A DNA stretch of 64,000 nt, taken from positions 2,251,501-2,315,500 of the forward strand of contig NZ_CP152049.1 of assembly GCF_038630985.1 (NCBI RefSeq). The letters run 5' to 3'. A program made the translations under genes and the position numbers. The stretch is from Paenibacillus sp. FSL H8-0548. Lineage in GTDB: Bacteria > Bacillota > Bacilli > Paenibacillales > Paenibacillaceae. Positions 26,769 to 35,320 of the stretch are shown here, one piece after another (within the stretch, counting starts at the first letter, position 1; every line of letters starts with the position of its first letter). Below the pieces are notes generated by a model, which saw only the letters and a program-made list of their open reading frames with translations, did no database searches and was not told the DNA's origin.

Positions 26769-27959
26769 ATGTCAAACGTTAATTTAGAACCGATTCGTAA
26801 TTTAGCACTGTTTAATCAGCCTCCCGAGTGGGAGCAAGCGGATGTGAAAGCTGCGATTCAATTTGTTCTGAACCAAATCGACCGAAATCTGGATAGGTTT
26901 ACGGAGCAATTTCCTGATGCGTCAAGCACGGGAAATGTATACCCTGCTATTGGGAATATAGAATGGACATCAGGGTTTTGGACAGGCATGCTATGGCTGG
27001 CATACGAAGTAACGGGGGACGAGAAGTATCGCCTTACAGCAGAGGTGCAGCTTGCCAGCTACCGCGAGCGTGCGGAGCAGCGGCTGTATACAGATACGCA
27101 TGATCTAGGCTTTCTCTATAGTCTATCTTGTGTAGCTGCCTATAAATTGACAGGTAATGAAGAGGCGAAGCGTGTCGCGCTGCTGGCAGCTGATCTGCTT
27201 ATGGAGCGTTACTTTGAGAAAGCGGGCATCGTACAGGCATGGGGAGCGCTTGATGATCCGGAGCAGCAGGGCCGCATGATTATTGATTGCAACTTGAATT
27301 TACCGCTGCTCTATTGGGCCTCTGAAGTAAGCGGAGACTCGAAATACGCTGCTGCTGCAGGAGCGCATATTAAGCAGGCTGCGCAATATATTGTGCGAGA
27401 CGACGGTTCGACCTATCATACGTTTTATATGGATGTTACGACTGGCAAGCCGAAGCATGGCAGCACCCATCAGGGCTATGCCGACGATTCCTGCTGGGCG
27501 CGGGGTCAAGCATGGGGCATTTACGGTTTTCCGCTTAGCTATATTTACACAGGAGACGAGGCTTTGCTTGAGCTGACTAAGAAGGTGTCCAATTATTATT
27601 TGAATCGTCTGCCGGATGATCTGGTCGCCTACTGGGATCTCATCTTTCAGGACGGGACGGAGCAAGAGCGAGATACCTCTACCGGGGCAGTAGCCGCATG
27701 TGGACTGCTTGAGCTCGCGAAGCATTTGCCCGTGCTGGACCCATCTAAACGGATTTACGAGAACGCAGCACTTCATACTTTAAAATCGCTCAGCGAGCGT
27801 TATACATCGGCAGATACGCCGGAATCTAACGGCATTTTATTGCATGGCGTCTATAATAAGCCGCGAGGCATGGGTATTGATGAGTGCAATATTTGGGGCG
27901 ACTATTATTACTTTGAAGCTTTAGTTAGAATCTCTGCCAATTGGAAGCTTTATTGGTAA
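26769..27959 (+). CDS. GH88 unsaturated glucuronyl hydrolase
   Basis: 396 residues from ATG 26769; AAAAGGAGAG is well placed, whereas the ATG at 26739 lacks a site. GH88 motifs: HDLGF with Asp112 and IIDCNLNLPLLYWAS with Asp173, matching the two catalytic aspartates of Bacillus UGL (Asp88 and Asp149). RGQAWGIYGF (245-254) is another family block. No signal peptide. The family removes 4,5-unsaturated uronic acid from the non-reducing end of oligosaccharides by hydration. It is followed by GH43 and an importer, so it likely acts on imported fragments produced by a polysaccharide lyase elsewhere. Confidence 0.92.
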   Translation: MSNVNLEPIRNLALFNQPPEWEQADVKAAIQFVLNQIDRNLDRFTEQFPDASSTGNVYPAIGNIEWTSGFWTGMLWLAYEVTGDEKYRLTAEVQLASYRERAEQRLYTDTHDLGFLYSLSCVAAYKLTGNEEAKRVALLAADLLMERYFEKAGIVQAWGALDDPEQQGRMIIDCNLNLPLLYWASEVSGDSKYAAAAGAHIKQAAQYIVRDDGSTYHTFYMDVTTGKPKHGSTHQGYADDSCWARGQAWGIYGFPLSYIYTGDEALLELTKKVSNYYLNRLPDDLVAYWDLIFQDGTEQERDTSTGAVAACGLLELAKHLPVLDPSKRIYENAALHTLKSLSERYTSADTPESNGILLHGVYNKPRGMGIDECNIWGDYYYFEALVRISANWKLYW

Positions 27960-27989
27960 ATGCAATGAATACAATAGGGGGCATTATTC

Positions 27990-29564
27990 ATGACGATTAA
28001 CAATCCGATTTTACCCGGCTTTAATCCGGACGCATCCTTCCTGCGCGTAGGCGAGGATTATTATATTGCGACATCAACGTTTGAATGGTTTCCCGGTGTT
28101 CAGCTGTATCATTCCAAAGACCTAGCGAATTGGGAGCTTCTGCCTCACGCGCTGACACGTACATCGCAGCTCGATTTGCGCGGCAACCCGAGCTCCGGGG
28201 GGATTTGGGCCCCTGCGTTATCCTATGACAACGGCTTGTATTATTTATTATTTACCGATGTTAAAGGACGCAAAGGAGTTTATAAGGATTTGCACAATTA
28301 TTTGGTTACCGCAGAAAGCATGAGCGGACCTTGGTCCGAGCCTATTTACTTAAATGGCAGCGGCTTTGATCCGTACTTGTTCCATGATACAGATGGTACA
28401 AAATGGGTCCTTAATATGCAATGGGATTTCCGAGACCATCACGCTAGATTTGGCGGCATTTTGCTGCAGCAATACGATTCGAAGGAACAAAGGCTCGTTG
28501 GACCTATTAAAAAAATATATGAAGGCACCGATATCGGCGTAACCGAAGGTCCGCAGGTATTTAAACGCGGCGGCTATTATTATTTGCTTGTTGCTGAGGG
28601 CGGTACAGGCATCAATCATGCAGCAACCTTGGCAAGGTCGCGCAGCCTAGACGGGCCATACGAGACAGATCCTTCCTATCCGATTCTGACGACGCGAGGC
28701 GCTCCTGATTATCCGCTGCAAAATGCAGGTCATGGGATGATTATCGAGACGCAAACGGGAGAATGGTATATGACGCATATTTGCAGTCGTCCTTTTGCAG
28801 GGACGAAGCTTAATCCACTTGGCAGAGAAACATCGATTCAACGCTGCGTATGGACTGAGGATGGTTGGCTGAGGTTGGCGCATGAAGGCAGACTTCCGGC
28901 GCTAACCGTGCCAGCACCAGATCTAGCAAAGCATCCTTTCCCTGAAACACCAGTGAAGGATGAATTTGATGCACCGGTGCTTGGGCATCAATACCAGACG
29001 CTGCGCGCTCCTGCGGAGGAGTTATGGCTCAGCCTCAGCGAGCGTCCAGGCTTCCTGCGTCTCCGAGGCCGGGAATCGCTTCATTCCTGGCATCAGCAAA
29101 GTATGGTTGCTCGCAGACTACAGCATTTCAACTGCACAGTTGAAACATGTATGGAGTACGCGCCGGAACATTTTATGCAAATGGCTGGACTTGTATTTTA
29201 TTATGATGAGCTTGATTATTTCTATCTGAGAGTGACTCGTGACGATGAAAATGGCCTTAAGCTGGGTGTCGTGTCCTCAATGAGCGGTAAATATCAGGAG
29301 GACCTTGCCAGTGAGCTTCATGTTGAAGACTGGGCTGCTTATTATTTGAAGGCAACGGTTAGGAAGCGGGCGCTTCAGTTCTATGCTTCGCCGGATGGCG
29401 AGCAGTGGAAGGCTGTAGGCGAGGTGCTTGATATGGGCGTGCTGTCGGATGAATATGGCGGTAAGCTTGGCTTCACTGGCACAATGATCGGCTTATGTGC
29501 ACAGGACATTAATGGAACGAAGAAACAGGCTGATTTTGATTATTTCTCCTATCAGATCGATTAA
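27990..29564 (+). CDS. GH43 beta-xylosidase-type enzyme
   Basis: 524 residues, 30 bases after GH88. N-terminal five-bladed propeller with catalytic base Asp14 (FNPDAS), pKa modulator Asp127 (GFDPYL) and acid Glu186 (VTEGPQ), agreeing in position with GH43 beta-xylosidases such as Geobacillus XynB3. A C-terminal beta-sandwich begins near residue 315 (KDEFDAP...), as in the GH43_11 type with the GH43_C2 domain. No signal peptide. It should trim xylo-oligosaccharides, or related arabinose-bearing chains, in the cytoplasm. Confidence 0.92.
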   Translation: MTINNPILPGFNPDASFLRVGEDYYIATSTFEWFPGVQLYHSKDLANWELLPHALTRTSQLDLRGNPSSGGIWAPALSYDNGLYYLLFTDVKGRKGVYKDLHNYLVTAESMSGPWSEPIYLNGSGFDPYLFHDTDGTKWVLNMQWDFRDHHARFGGILLQQYDSKEQRLVGPIKKIYEGTDIGVTEGPQVFKRGGYYYLLVAEGGTGINHAATLARSRSLDGPYETDPSYPILTTRGAPDYPLQNAGHGMIIETQTGEWYMTHICSRPFAGTKLNPLGRETSIQRCVWTEDGWLRLAHEGRLPALTVPAPDLAKHPFPETPVKDEFDAPVLGHQYQTLRAPAEELWLSLSERPGFLRLRGRESLHSWHQQSMVARRLQHFNCTVETCMEYAPEHFMQMAGLVFYYDELDYFYLRVTRDDENGLKLGVVSSMSGKYQEDLASELHVEDWAAYYLKATVRKRALQFYASPDGEQWKAVGEVLDMGVLSDEYGGKLGFTGTMIGLCAQDINGTKKQADFDYFSYQID

Positions 29565-29656
29565 TTAATACGTGACAAGAGCAGTACTAGATCTATATTA
29601 GTTGAACTTAAGCGTAAACCGCTGCCGTCGTCCTTTAAAGGCAAAGCTTGTTTCGG

Positions 29657-29885
29657 CTGGCGGGTTTTGACGAGGCTTGCGACGAAATAGATCTAGTTTC
29701 TAGATCTATTTCTGCGAATTTGAGCTATCCCGCGGTTTTAGATCGAGTTTTTAGATCTATTATGTGGAAAAGTGTACTGCTGGCGGGTTTTGGCGGAGCT
29801 TGCGGCGCATTAGATCTAGTTTCTAGATCTATTTCTACGAATTTGAGCTATCCCGCGGTTATAGATCTAAATTTTAGATCTATAT
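29657..29885. repeat. 123-bp tandem repeat with TAGATCTA palindromes
   Basis: Two copies start at 29657 and 29780 with CTGGCGGGTTTTG. Each contains AGATCTAGTTTCTAGATCT, which in copy one is part of a perfect 12-bp-arm palindrome (29685-29711). The block holds at least eight AGATCT hexamers. A 79-codon frame crosses both copies because 123 is a multiple of 3, but there is no convincing start signal. It lies between GH43 and the next binding protein and adjoins the hairpin element at 29884. Confidence 0.8.
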
Positions 29886-30066
29886 AACTTGAACTTAAAA
29901 AATGAAGATTTAGCGAAGCGAGAAGATCGTTCTGGAGAAACGAAGTGTTCGCCTTTGCAGCCATATTCTTACCTTAAATGTCTAAGGAAATCAAAGAATC
30001 TGGCTGCAACCGCGATCGTAAGAACGATCTTCTCGCGCAGCGCCTAATACGTAATATTCTAGATAT
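29884..30066. repeat. Nested-hairpin MITE-like element, copy A
   Basis: The left end is ATAACTTGAACT. Outer stem GCGAGAAGATCGTTCT (29918-29933) is perfectly complementary to 30021-30036. Inside it GCAGCCATATTCTT and CCTTA pair with TAAGG and AAGAATCTGGCTGC. The right terminal repeat is degraded, so the end is approximate. It shares outer and inner stems with copies at 62320 and 62934. It sits upstream of the binding-protein gene at 30241; 30067-30240 holds no other recognised element. Confidence 0.75.
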
Positions 30067-30240
30067 AGGACCTGAATAAACGTAATGATCTTAAATAATC
30101 GACATACCGGCCTTAAAAAACTTCATTTAAGATGTCGTATTTTGATGTTAATCTTAGTACAAGGAAACGGACTTGAACAAGATGATGCGCACATCTTAAG
30201 CGAAGCTTCCTCTAAACAGCGGAAATTAAAGGGAGGTCAA

Positions 30241-31599
30241 ATGAATATGGCTAAAAAATCATCCATTCAATTAGTTTCAATCATGGTGGCATTGTCAGTA
30301 ATTATGACCGCTTGCGGCGGAAATAATGGAAATAATAACAACACGGGTGGAGCAACTAACAGCACTACGAACACGGCGGAGACGCCGACGGAAGCGCCTA
30401 AGAAAGATGTAAGCTTCACAATGGCTTATGCAACAGGCGATCCTTCAACGAAAAAAGCGATTGAAACGACGATTGATGCTTTTACAGCAAAAAATCCTCA
30501 TATCAAAATTGTAAACTACAGTGAAACGACTTCTTCTTCTTACTTAGACTGGCTAAAAACGAAAGATGCAGTAGGCCAATTTCCTGATCTAGTCGAAATG
30601 CGCGATACGAAAGTATTCGTTGACGCAGGCAAAATTGTAGAGCTGCCAGAAGACCTGAAAAGCCTGTTCTCACTTTTGCCGGAATACGAAGGAAAAGTGT
30701 ATAACGCGCCAATTACAGGTACAGCTCCTCAAGGGATCATTTACAGCAAGAAAGCTTATGCTGATGCAGGCGTAACTGAGCTTCCTAAAACATACGATGA
30801 GTTTTTGGCAATTCAAGAAAAAATCGCTGCAACAGGCATTTCACCAATTGTAGTTGGCGGTAAAGATATTTTCCACATGGGCTTCTGGACGAACTTCTTC
30901 TTCATTAACGAAGTATATGCGAAGGATGCTGACTGGAACTCTAAGCGTACAGCTAAAACTGCAAGCTTCACGGATGCTGGCATGGTTCAAGCGGTTACAG
31001 ATTACAAAGAGCTATTCAGCAAGTATGTAGATAAAGGCTGGCTCAGTACAGCTGACAACCAAACGGCTTCCATTCTAATCAGCGGCAAAGCAGCTCAGCT
31101 TTACTCCGGTCCTTGGATGTTCGGGCAAATTGAAGAAGCTGACCCAAGCTTTGAGTTTGGTTTCTACGCTATTCCTGATCGCAGCGGTGAAATCAACATC
31201 AATGCATTGCCAAGCCTTGCAGGCTGGTCTCTATCCACTGAAGGAGCTAAAGATGCAGACAAAGTTGAAGCGATGTCAGCATTTATTAAATTCTTCTACG
31301 AGCAAGAGCAATACGGTCCTTATCTAGCTACAGTTAACGGAATTCCGACAACTAAAGCTGAAATTACGTATGAAACAGGCGAGCAAATGGAAGAGGTGCT
31401 TAGATTAATCGCTGATCCTTCCGTTAAAAAGTACTTGGGTCTTGCTAACTGGTTTGGCGATAACGCAATTCCTTCGCAATTCCGCAACTGGTACTACAAA
31501 CTGTTGCAGGAGCTTGTTTTGACTAAAGGCGACGTAACGGAGTATATGAAAAAAGCAGATACAGAATACGATAGCAATGTGAAAGCAAACCAACAGTAA
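30241..31599 (+). CDS. Sugar-binding lipoprotein of ABC importer
   Basis: 452 residues from ATG 30241, preceded by AAAGGGAGG; longer in-frame starts read into repeat DNA. Lipobox VIMTAC gives Cys25, then a Gly/Asn/Thr linker. MalE-type binding protein: FTMAYATGDPSTK first strand, VEMRDTKVFVDAG, IIYSKKAYADAGV hinge, and a late AFIKFFYEQEQYGP segment. First gene of the set with the two permeases downstream, separated from them by a hairpin. Co-located GH88 and GH43 suggest uronic acid-decorated xylo-oligosaccharides. Confidence 0.93.
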   Translation: MNMAKKSSIQLVSIMVALSVIMTACGGNNGNNNNTGGATNSTTNTAETPTEAPKKDVSFTMAYATGDPSTKKAIETTIDAFTAKNPHIKIVNYSETTSSSYLDWLKTKDAVGQFPDLVEMRDTKVFVDAGKIVELPEDLKSLFSLLPEYEGKVYNAPITGTAPQGIIYSKKAYADAGVTELPKTYDEFLAIQEKIAATGISPIVVGGKDIFHMGFWTNFFFINEVYAKDADWNSKRTAKTASFTDAGMVQAVTDYKELFSKYVDKGWLSTADNQTASILISGKAAQLYSGPWMFGQIEEADPSFEFGFYAIPDRSGEININALPSLAGWSLSTEGAKDADKVEAMSAFIKFFYEQEQYGPYLATVNGIPTTKAEITYETGEQMEEVLRLIADPSVKKYLGLANWFGDNAIPSQFRNWYYKLLQELVLTKGDVTEYMKKADTEYDSNVKANQQ

Positions 31600-31627
31600 T
31601 TTGCAGCATTACGTTTGTCAGCAATAG

Positions 31628-31663
31628 AAGAGCAGCCTCTGCTTACGCGGAGGTTCTCTTTTT
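31628..31663 (+). terminator. Hairpin between binding protein and permeases
   Basis: AAGAGCAGCCTC pairs imperfectly with GGAGGTTCTCTT, followed by five Ts. Probably a partial terminator that lets the binding protein be made in excess of the permeases. Confidence 0.65.
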
Positions 31664-31690
31664 ATCAAGATCTTAGGAGGTAGGAGAGCC

Positions 31691-32584
31691 ATGATTGCCC
31701 AACTAAAGAAAAAGAAATGGACAAATTATGCCATATGGTTTATATTGCCTGCATTTCTACTGTATACGGCTTTCGTCATCGTCCCGACATTAAGCAGCGT
31801 ATATTTAAGCTTTACCTCATGGGACGGGCTAAGCAGCAATGTTCGGTTTATCGGTTTTGACAACTTTGTAGAAATTATAAAAAGCCCCAGAGTTCATAAT
31901 GCTTTGAAAAATACATTAATCTTTGCTTTCTCTCTCGTCATATTGGAAAATGTTCTTGCCCTATTGCTTGCAATCTTAGTGGATCAGGTACGTTGGTTCA
32001 AAAACTTTTTCCGCAGTATCTTCTATTTTCCGGTACTAATGAGTGGTATCATTATGGGTTTTATTTGGATGATTATTATGAATTATAACTTTGGTGTACT
32101 CAATCAATTGTTGGATATGACAGGTCTCGGTTTCCTCAAGGCAGACTGGCTGGGAGATCCTGATTTCGCGCTAATCGCGATTATTCTCTCAACCGTTTGG
32201 AAGGCAGCCGGTTACTATATGGTCATTTATTTGGCAGGGCTTCAAGGAATTCCGGTAGAACTAAATGAAGCTGCAAGCATCGACGGTGCGAACAGCTGGC
32301 AGAAATTCCGCAGCATTACGTTTCCGCTGCTTGCAGGTGCGATGACGGTATGTGTCATGCTCTCGATGATCGGCTCGCTCAAAATATTTGATCAAATCGC
32401 AGTGATGACCGATGGCGGTCCCGGCTTTGCGACAGAAACATTAACTTATATTATTTATAAGGTCGGCTTTGGTGAACTGAGACAAGGCTTCGGTACGGCT
32501 CTTGCGATGGTACTGTTCGTGTTAACTTTGGTCATCTCGCTTATTCAAATGAAGCTTCTTCGCCAAAGAGAGGTGCAGATGTAA
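31691..32584 (+). CDS. Sugar ABC transporter permease (UgpA type)
   Basis: 297 residues with TTAGGAGGTAGG upstream. First helix at about 13-35 (YAIWFILPAFLLYTAFVIVPTL). EAA loop EAASIDGANSWQKFRSITFP near residues 198-217. Partner is the next gene, 1 base apart. Typical CUT1 permease; no ATPase gene in the locus. Confidence 0.93.
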   Translation: MIAQLKKKKWTNYAIWFILPAFLLYTAFVIVPTLSSVYLSFTSWDGLSSNVRFIGFDNFVEIIKSPRVHNALKNTLIFAFSLVILENVLALLLAILVDQVRWFKNFFRSIFYFPVLMSGIIMGFIWMIIMNYNFGVLNQLLDMTGLGFLKADWLGDPDFALIAIILSTVWKAAGYYMVIYLAGLQGIPVELNEAASIDGANSWQKFRSITFPLLAGAMTVCVMLSMIGSLKIFDQIAVMTDGGPGFATETLTYIIYKVGFGELRQGFGTALAMVLFVLTLVISLIQMKLLRQREVQM

Positions 32585-32585
32585 G

Positions 32586-33416
32586 ATGAAAAAAACGATA
32601 AAGGCTAATGACATCATCATGTTTGTTGTCACAACTGTTATTGCAATTGTGTTCGCCTTTCCTATTTATTTCAACATCATGTCTGCCTTCAAGAGCAATG
32701 GTGAGATTATGCGGGATGCGATCGCTTTTCCGAAGGGATTCTACCTTGACAGCTTCAAGTATTTATTGACGGAGACGCAATATCCTGCAGCAATGCTTAA
32801 CAGTGCGATCCTGACCTTTGTATCGATTGTATTTATGGTTCTAGTCATTCCAATGGCTGCGTATGCCATTGAGCGGACAAACTCTAAGTGGACCAATAGT
32901 ATCTTTACTTATTTTTTATTCGGGATGATGATTCCTTTCCAGGTCTATATGATTCCTCTATTCAAGCAGTTGAAAATGATCGGATTGTTCGGTACGCTGA
33001 CAGGTCCAATTCTCGTTTACATTTCCGGTTCAATCGGGTTTGGTGTATTGCTTTATACCAGCTTTCTTAAAGGGATTCCAAGGGAAATTGAGGAGGCTGC
33101 AGAAATTGACGGCTGCTCAAGAACAGGTATTTTCTGGAAAATTGTATTCCCATTGCTTGGTCCAGTAACGGCAAGTATGGTTGTATTGCAGGGTCTAGGC
33201 ATTTGGAATGACTTCTTAATGCCGATGATGGTGCTTCCAGCAGGCCAAGCGAAAACGATGATCGTTGAGCTATTCTATTACGTGGGTGAGTTTTCATCGC
33301 GCTGGGATATGATTTTTGCGGGTACGACGATGTCGCTCGTTCCGGTATTGATTGCATTCTTATCCTTGCAGAAATATTTTGTTAAAGGCGTTTCTTCTGG
33401 AGCGACCAAAGGTTAA
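32586..33416 (+). CDS. Carbohydrate ABC transporter permease (MalG type)
   Basis: 276 residues, starting one base after the preceding stop. N-terminal helix at about 9-30; EAA loop EEAAEIDGCSRTGIFWKIVFP near residues 168-188. Ends with the usual FVKGVSSGATKG tail. Followed by a terminator, so the two-component genes downstream probably have a second promoter or depend on read-through. Confidence 0.93.
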   Translation: MKKTIKANDIIMFVVTTVIAIVFAFPIYFNIMSAFKSNGEIMRDAIAFPKGFYLDSFKYLLTETQYPAAMLNSAILTFVSIVFMVLVIPMAAYAIERTNSKWTNSIFTYFLFGMMIPFQVYMIPLFKQLKMIGLFGTLTGPILVYISGSIGFGVLLYTSFLKGIPREIEEAAEIDGCSRTGIFWKIVFPLLGPVTASMVVLQGLGIWNDFLMPMMVLPAGQAKTMIVELFYYVGEFSSRWDMIFAGTTMSLVPVLIAFLSLQKYFVKGVSSGATKG

Positions 33417-33436
33417 TTCATAATTAGCTTCGGATT

Positions 33437-33472
33437 AAGCCGGAAATTCCTATTGAGGGGTTTCCGGCTTTG
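33437..33472 (+). terminator. Terminator after the permease pair
   Basis: AAGCCGGAAA pairs perfectly with TTTCCGGCTT, with a 14-base loop and a short T tract. It separates transporter genes from the kinase and regulator. Confidence 0.7.
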
Positions 33473-33538
33473 CCCGTATTCGCTCGGCATTGTGATAAGA
33501 TGGATGAAGGATCGTGGCAGCTTGGGAGGATTATTCAG

Positions 33539-35320
33539 ATGAAAACTTGGCGGCAAAAATGGAATAGCGTCTTTGTGAAATTTTCGGTTTCTTTTATATT
33601 AGTAGGACTTATCCCTTTATTTGCACTCAGCTATTTTTCTGTACAAACCTTTACGGGACATGTTCAGCGCTATACTACCGATAATTTGCGCCAGATGGTG
33701 CTGTATATTAGCTATAATCTGAATTCAGCGTTTAATAACTATAATGAAATTTCTATGCTCATGTACACGGGCCGCTATGAAGGGATGCTTAACAGCTTCG
33801 ATGATAATCAGACTCGAAATGTCAATGAGCTGGAGCAAATCAATTCAGTCCCGATAGACGCTTTTCTCAAAATGATTATGTTCAGCGATCGTTATATTAG
33901 CAGCGCTTATTTTGTGAGAACGAAGGATAGCAAGCTGTATTATCAGACGAAAGAAAATAAAGTAGTGATTTCGGAAAAGCTGCCACTGAAAGAATGGCTT
34001 GATACGATGAAGGATCAACCGAACGAGCTTATGATTTATCCAACACACGATGATTATTATATATTTAATTCTGTTGATAAAGTAATTACGATCGGCAGAA
34101 ACTTGATTGATACTTCAGGTACATTGACAAAGACCCCTAAAATCGTAGGCACCTTGTTCTTTGACGTTGATGCCAAGGTTGCAGATCAGTTTTTGCGGGA
34201 GCTTAATTTAGGAGATCAGGATGAGCTGTATGTGCTCGATGATCAGGAGCGGCCTTATTTCAGCAATAAGGAGCTTGCCGCGATTCAGACTCCCTTTCAT
34301 CATGAGACAGATGACAGCAAGCTGATTCTCAGCGAGGAAATACCGGTTATTAAAGGGCAATTGCTCGTTAAATTTGAAAACAAAGAAATCTACAAGCAGC
34401 TTGGCACCACCAGCACAGCCGTATATATTGCCATCGGAATAAGCACATTGGTGCTTATTATTATGGGCACTTGGTTTTCCCGCCGGCTGGCAGCGCCAAT
34501 TCGCGCTCTCATCAAGCAGATGTCGAAGGTCGAATCGGGAAATTTGGAAATTCAGATCGAGGTAAAAAGCAATGATGAGATGGGCAGATTAGCCCATGGC
34601 TTCAACCGCATGGTAGATCGGCTCAAGGAATTCATTAATGAGGCTTATGTAGCCGAGATAAAGCAAAAGCAAACAGAGCTTAATGCATTGAAAAGCCAAA
34701 TCCGACCTCATTATTTATATAATACGCTTGAGGTTATTCGAATGAATGCGGTCCACAGCGATGCCGATGAGGTCGCAGATATGATACTCTCGCTCTCCAA
34801 TCAATTAAAATATGTGATTGATTACGGTGAGGATTGGGTGACGATCGGGCAGGAGCTGGAGCATTTGAAAGATTATTTTTATATTATCGAGGTGCGGTTT
34901 GAGAATAGGTTTGAGCTCCAATATGACATATCGGATGACATCCAAATGGAATGGTCGATCTTAAAGCTGTCGCTGCAGCCAATCGTGGAAAACGCGATTC
35001 AGCATGGACTTCGGCCTAAAGGGAAGGGAACCGTTAAAGTATGGATTGAGGTAATGGAGGATAAGCTTGCTGTTACGGTCTATGATGACGGTGTAGGGAT
35101 GGAGAAAGAAGAGCTTGATCGGCTTAATCGGATGCTGGAGGACGCAGCCGCTCCATCCAAAAATGTCGGCGTAAAAAATGTGCATGAACGCATTAAATCA
35201 GTTTGTGGTGAAGGCTACGGCATCTCGATAAGCAGTCGAAAGCATGTCGGAACGTCAGTATTAATGCTATTTCCAGTGAAGGAGGGGCTGCCGCATGATA
35301 CGAATCATACTAGCAGATGA
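33539..35320 (+). CDS. YesM-type sensor histidine kinase
   Basis: 593 residues from ATG 33539 (GGGAGG upstream; an earlier in-frame start at 33470 overlaps the terminator). Helices at about 16-35 and 293-313 flank an extracellular sensor domain of some 260 residues. HAMP domain follows; the His_kinase motif SQIRPHYLYNTLE has His391. ATP site: QPIVENAIQHGL and YDDGVGM. This class senses sugars, often via the adjacent binding protein, and pairs with AraC-type regulators. The downstream regulator overlaps by 26 bases. Confidence 0.94.
   Translation: MKTWRQKWNSVFVKFSVSFILVGLIPLFALSYFSVQTFTGHVQRYTTDNLRQMVLYISYNLNSAFNNYNEISMLMYTGRYEGMLNSFDDNQTRNVNELEQINSVPIDAFLKMIMFSDRYISSAYFVRTKDSKLYYQTKENKVVISEKLPLKEWLDTMKDQPNELMIYPTHDDYYIFNSVDKVITIGRNLIDTSGTLTKTPKIVGTLFFDVDAKVADQFLRELNLGDQDELYVLDDQERPYFSNKELAAIQTPFHHETDDSKLILSEEIPVIKGQLLVKFENKEIYKQLGTTSTAVYIAIGISTLVLIIMGTWFSRRLAAPIRALIKQMSKVESGNLEIQIEVKSNDEMGRLAHGFNRMVDRLKEFINEAYVAEIKQKQTELNALKSQIRPHYLYNTLEVIRMNAVHSDADEVADMILSLSNQLKYVIDYGEDWVTIGQELEHLKDYFYIIEVRFENRFELQYDISDDIQMEWSILKLSLQPIVENAIQHGLRPKGKGTVKVWIEVMEDKLAVTVYDDGVGMEKEELDRLNRMLEDAAAPSKNVGVKNVHERIKSVCGEGYGISISSRKHVGTSVLMLFPVKEGLPHDTNHTSR

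Noticed and set aside
29648..29887. 79-codon frame across the TAGATCTA tandem repeat
   Set aside because: Openness follows from a 123-base repeat length; no convincing ribosome binding site or conserved protein signature.
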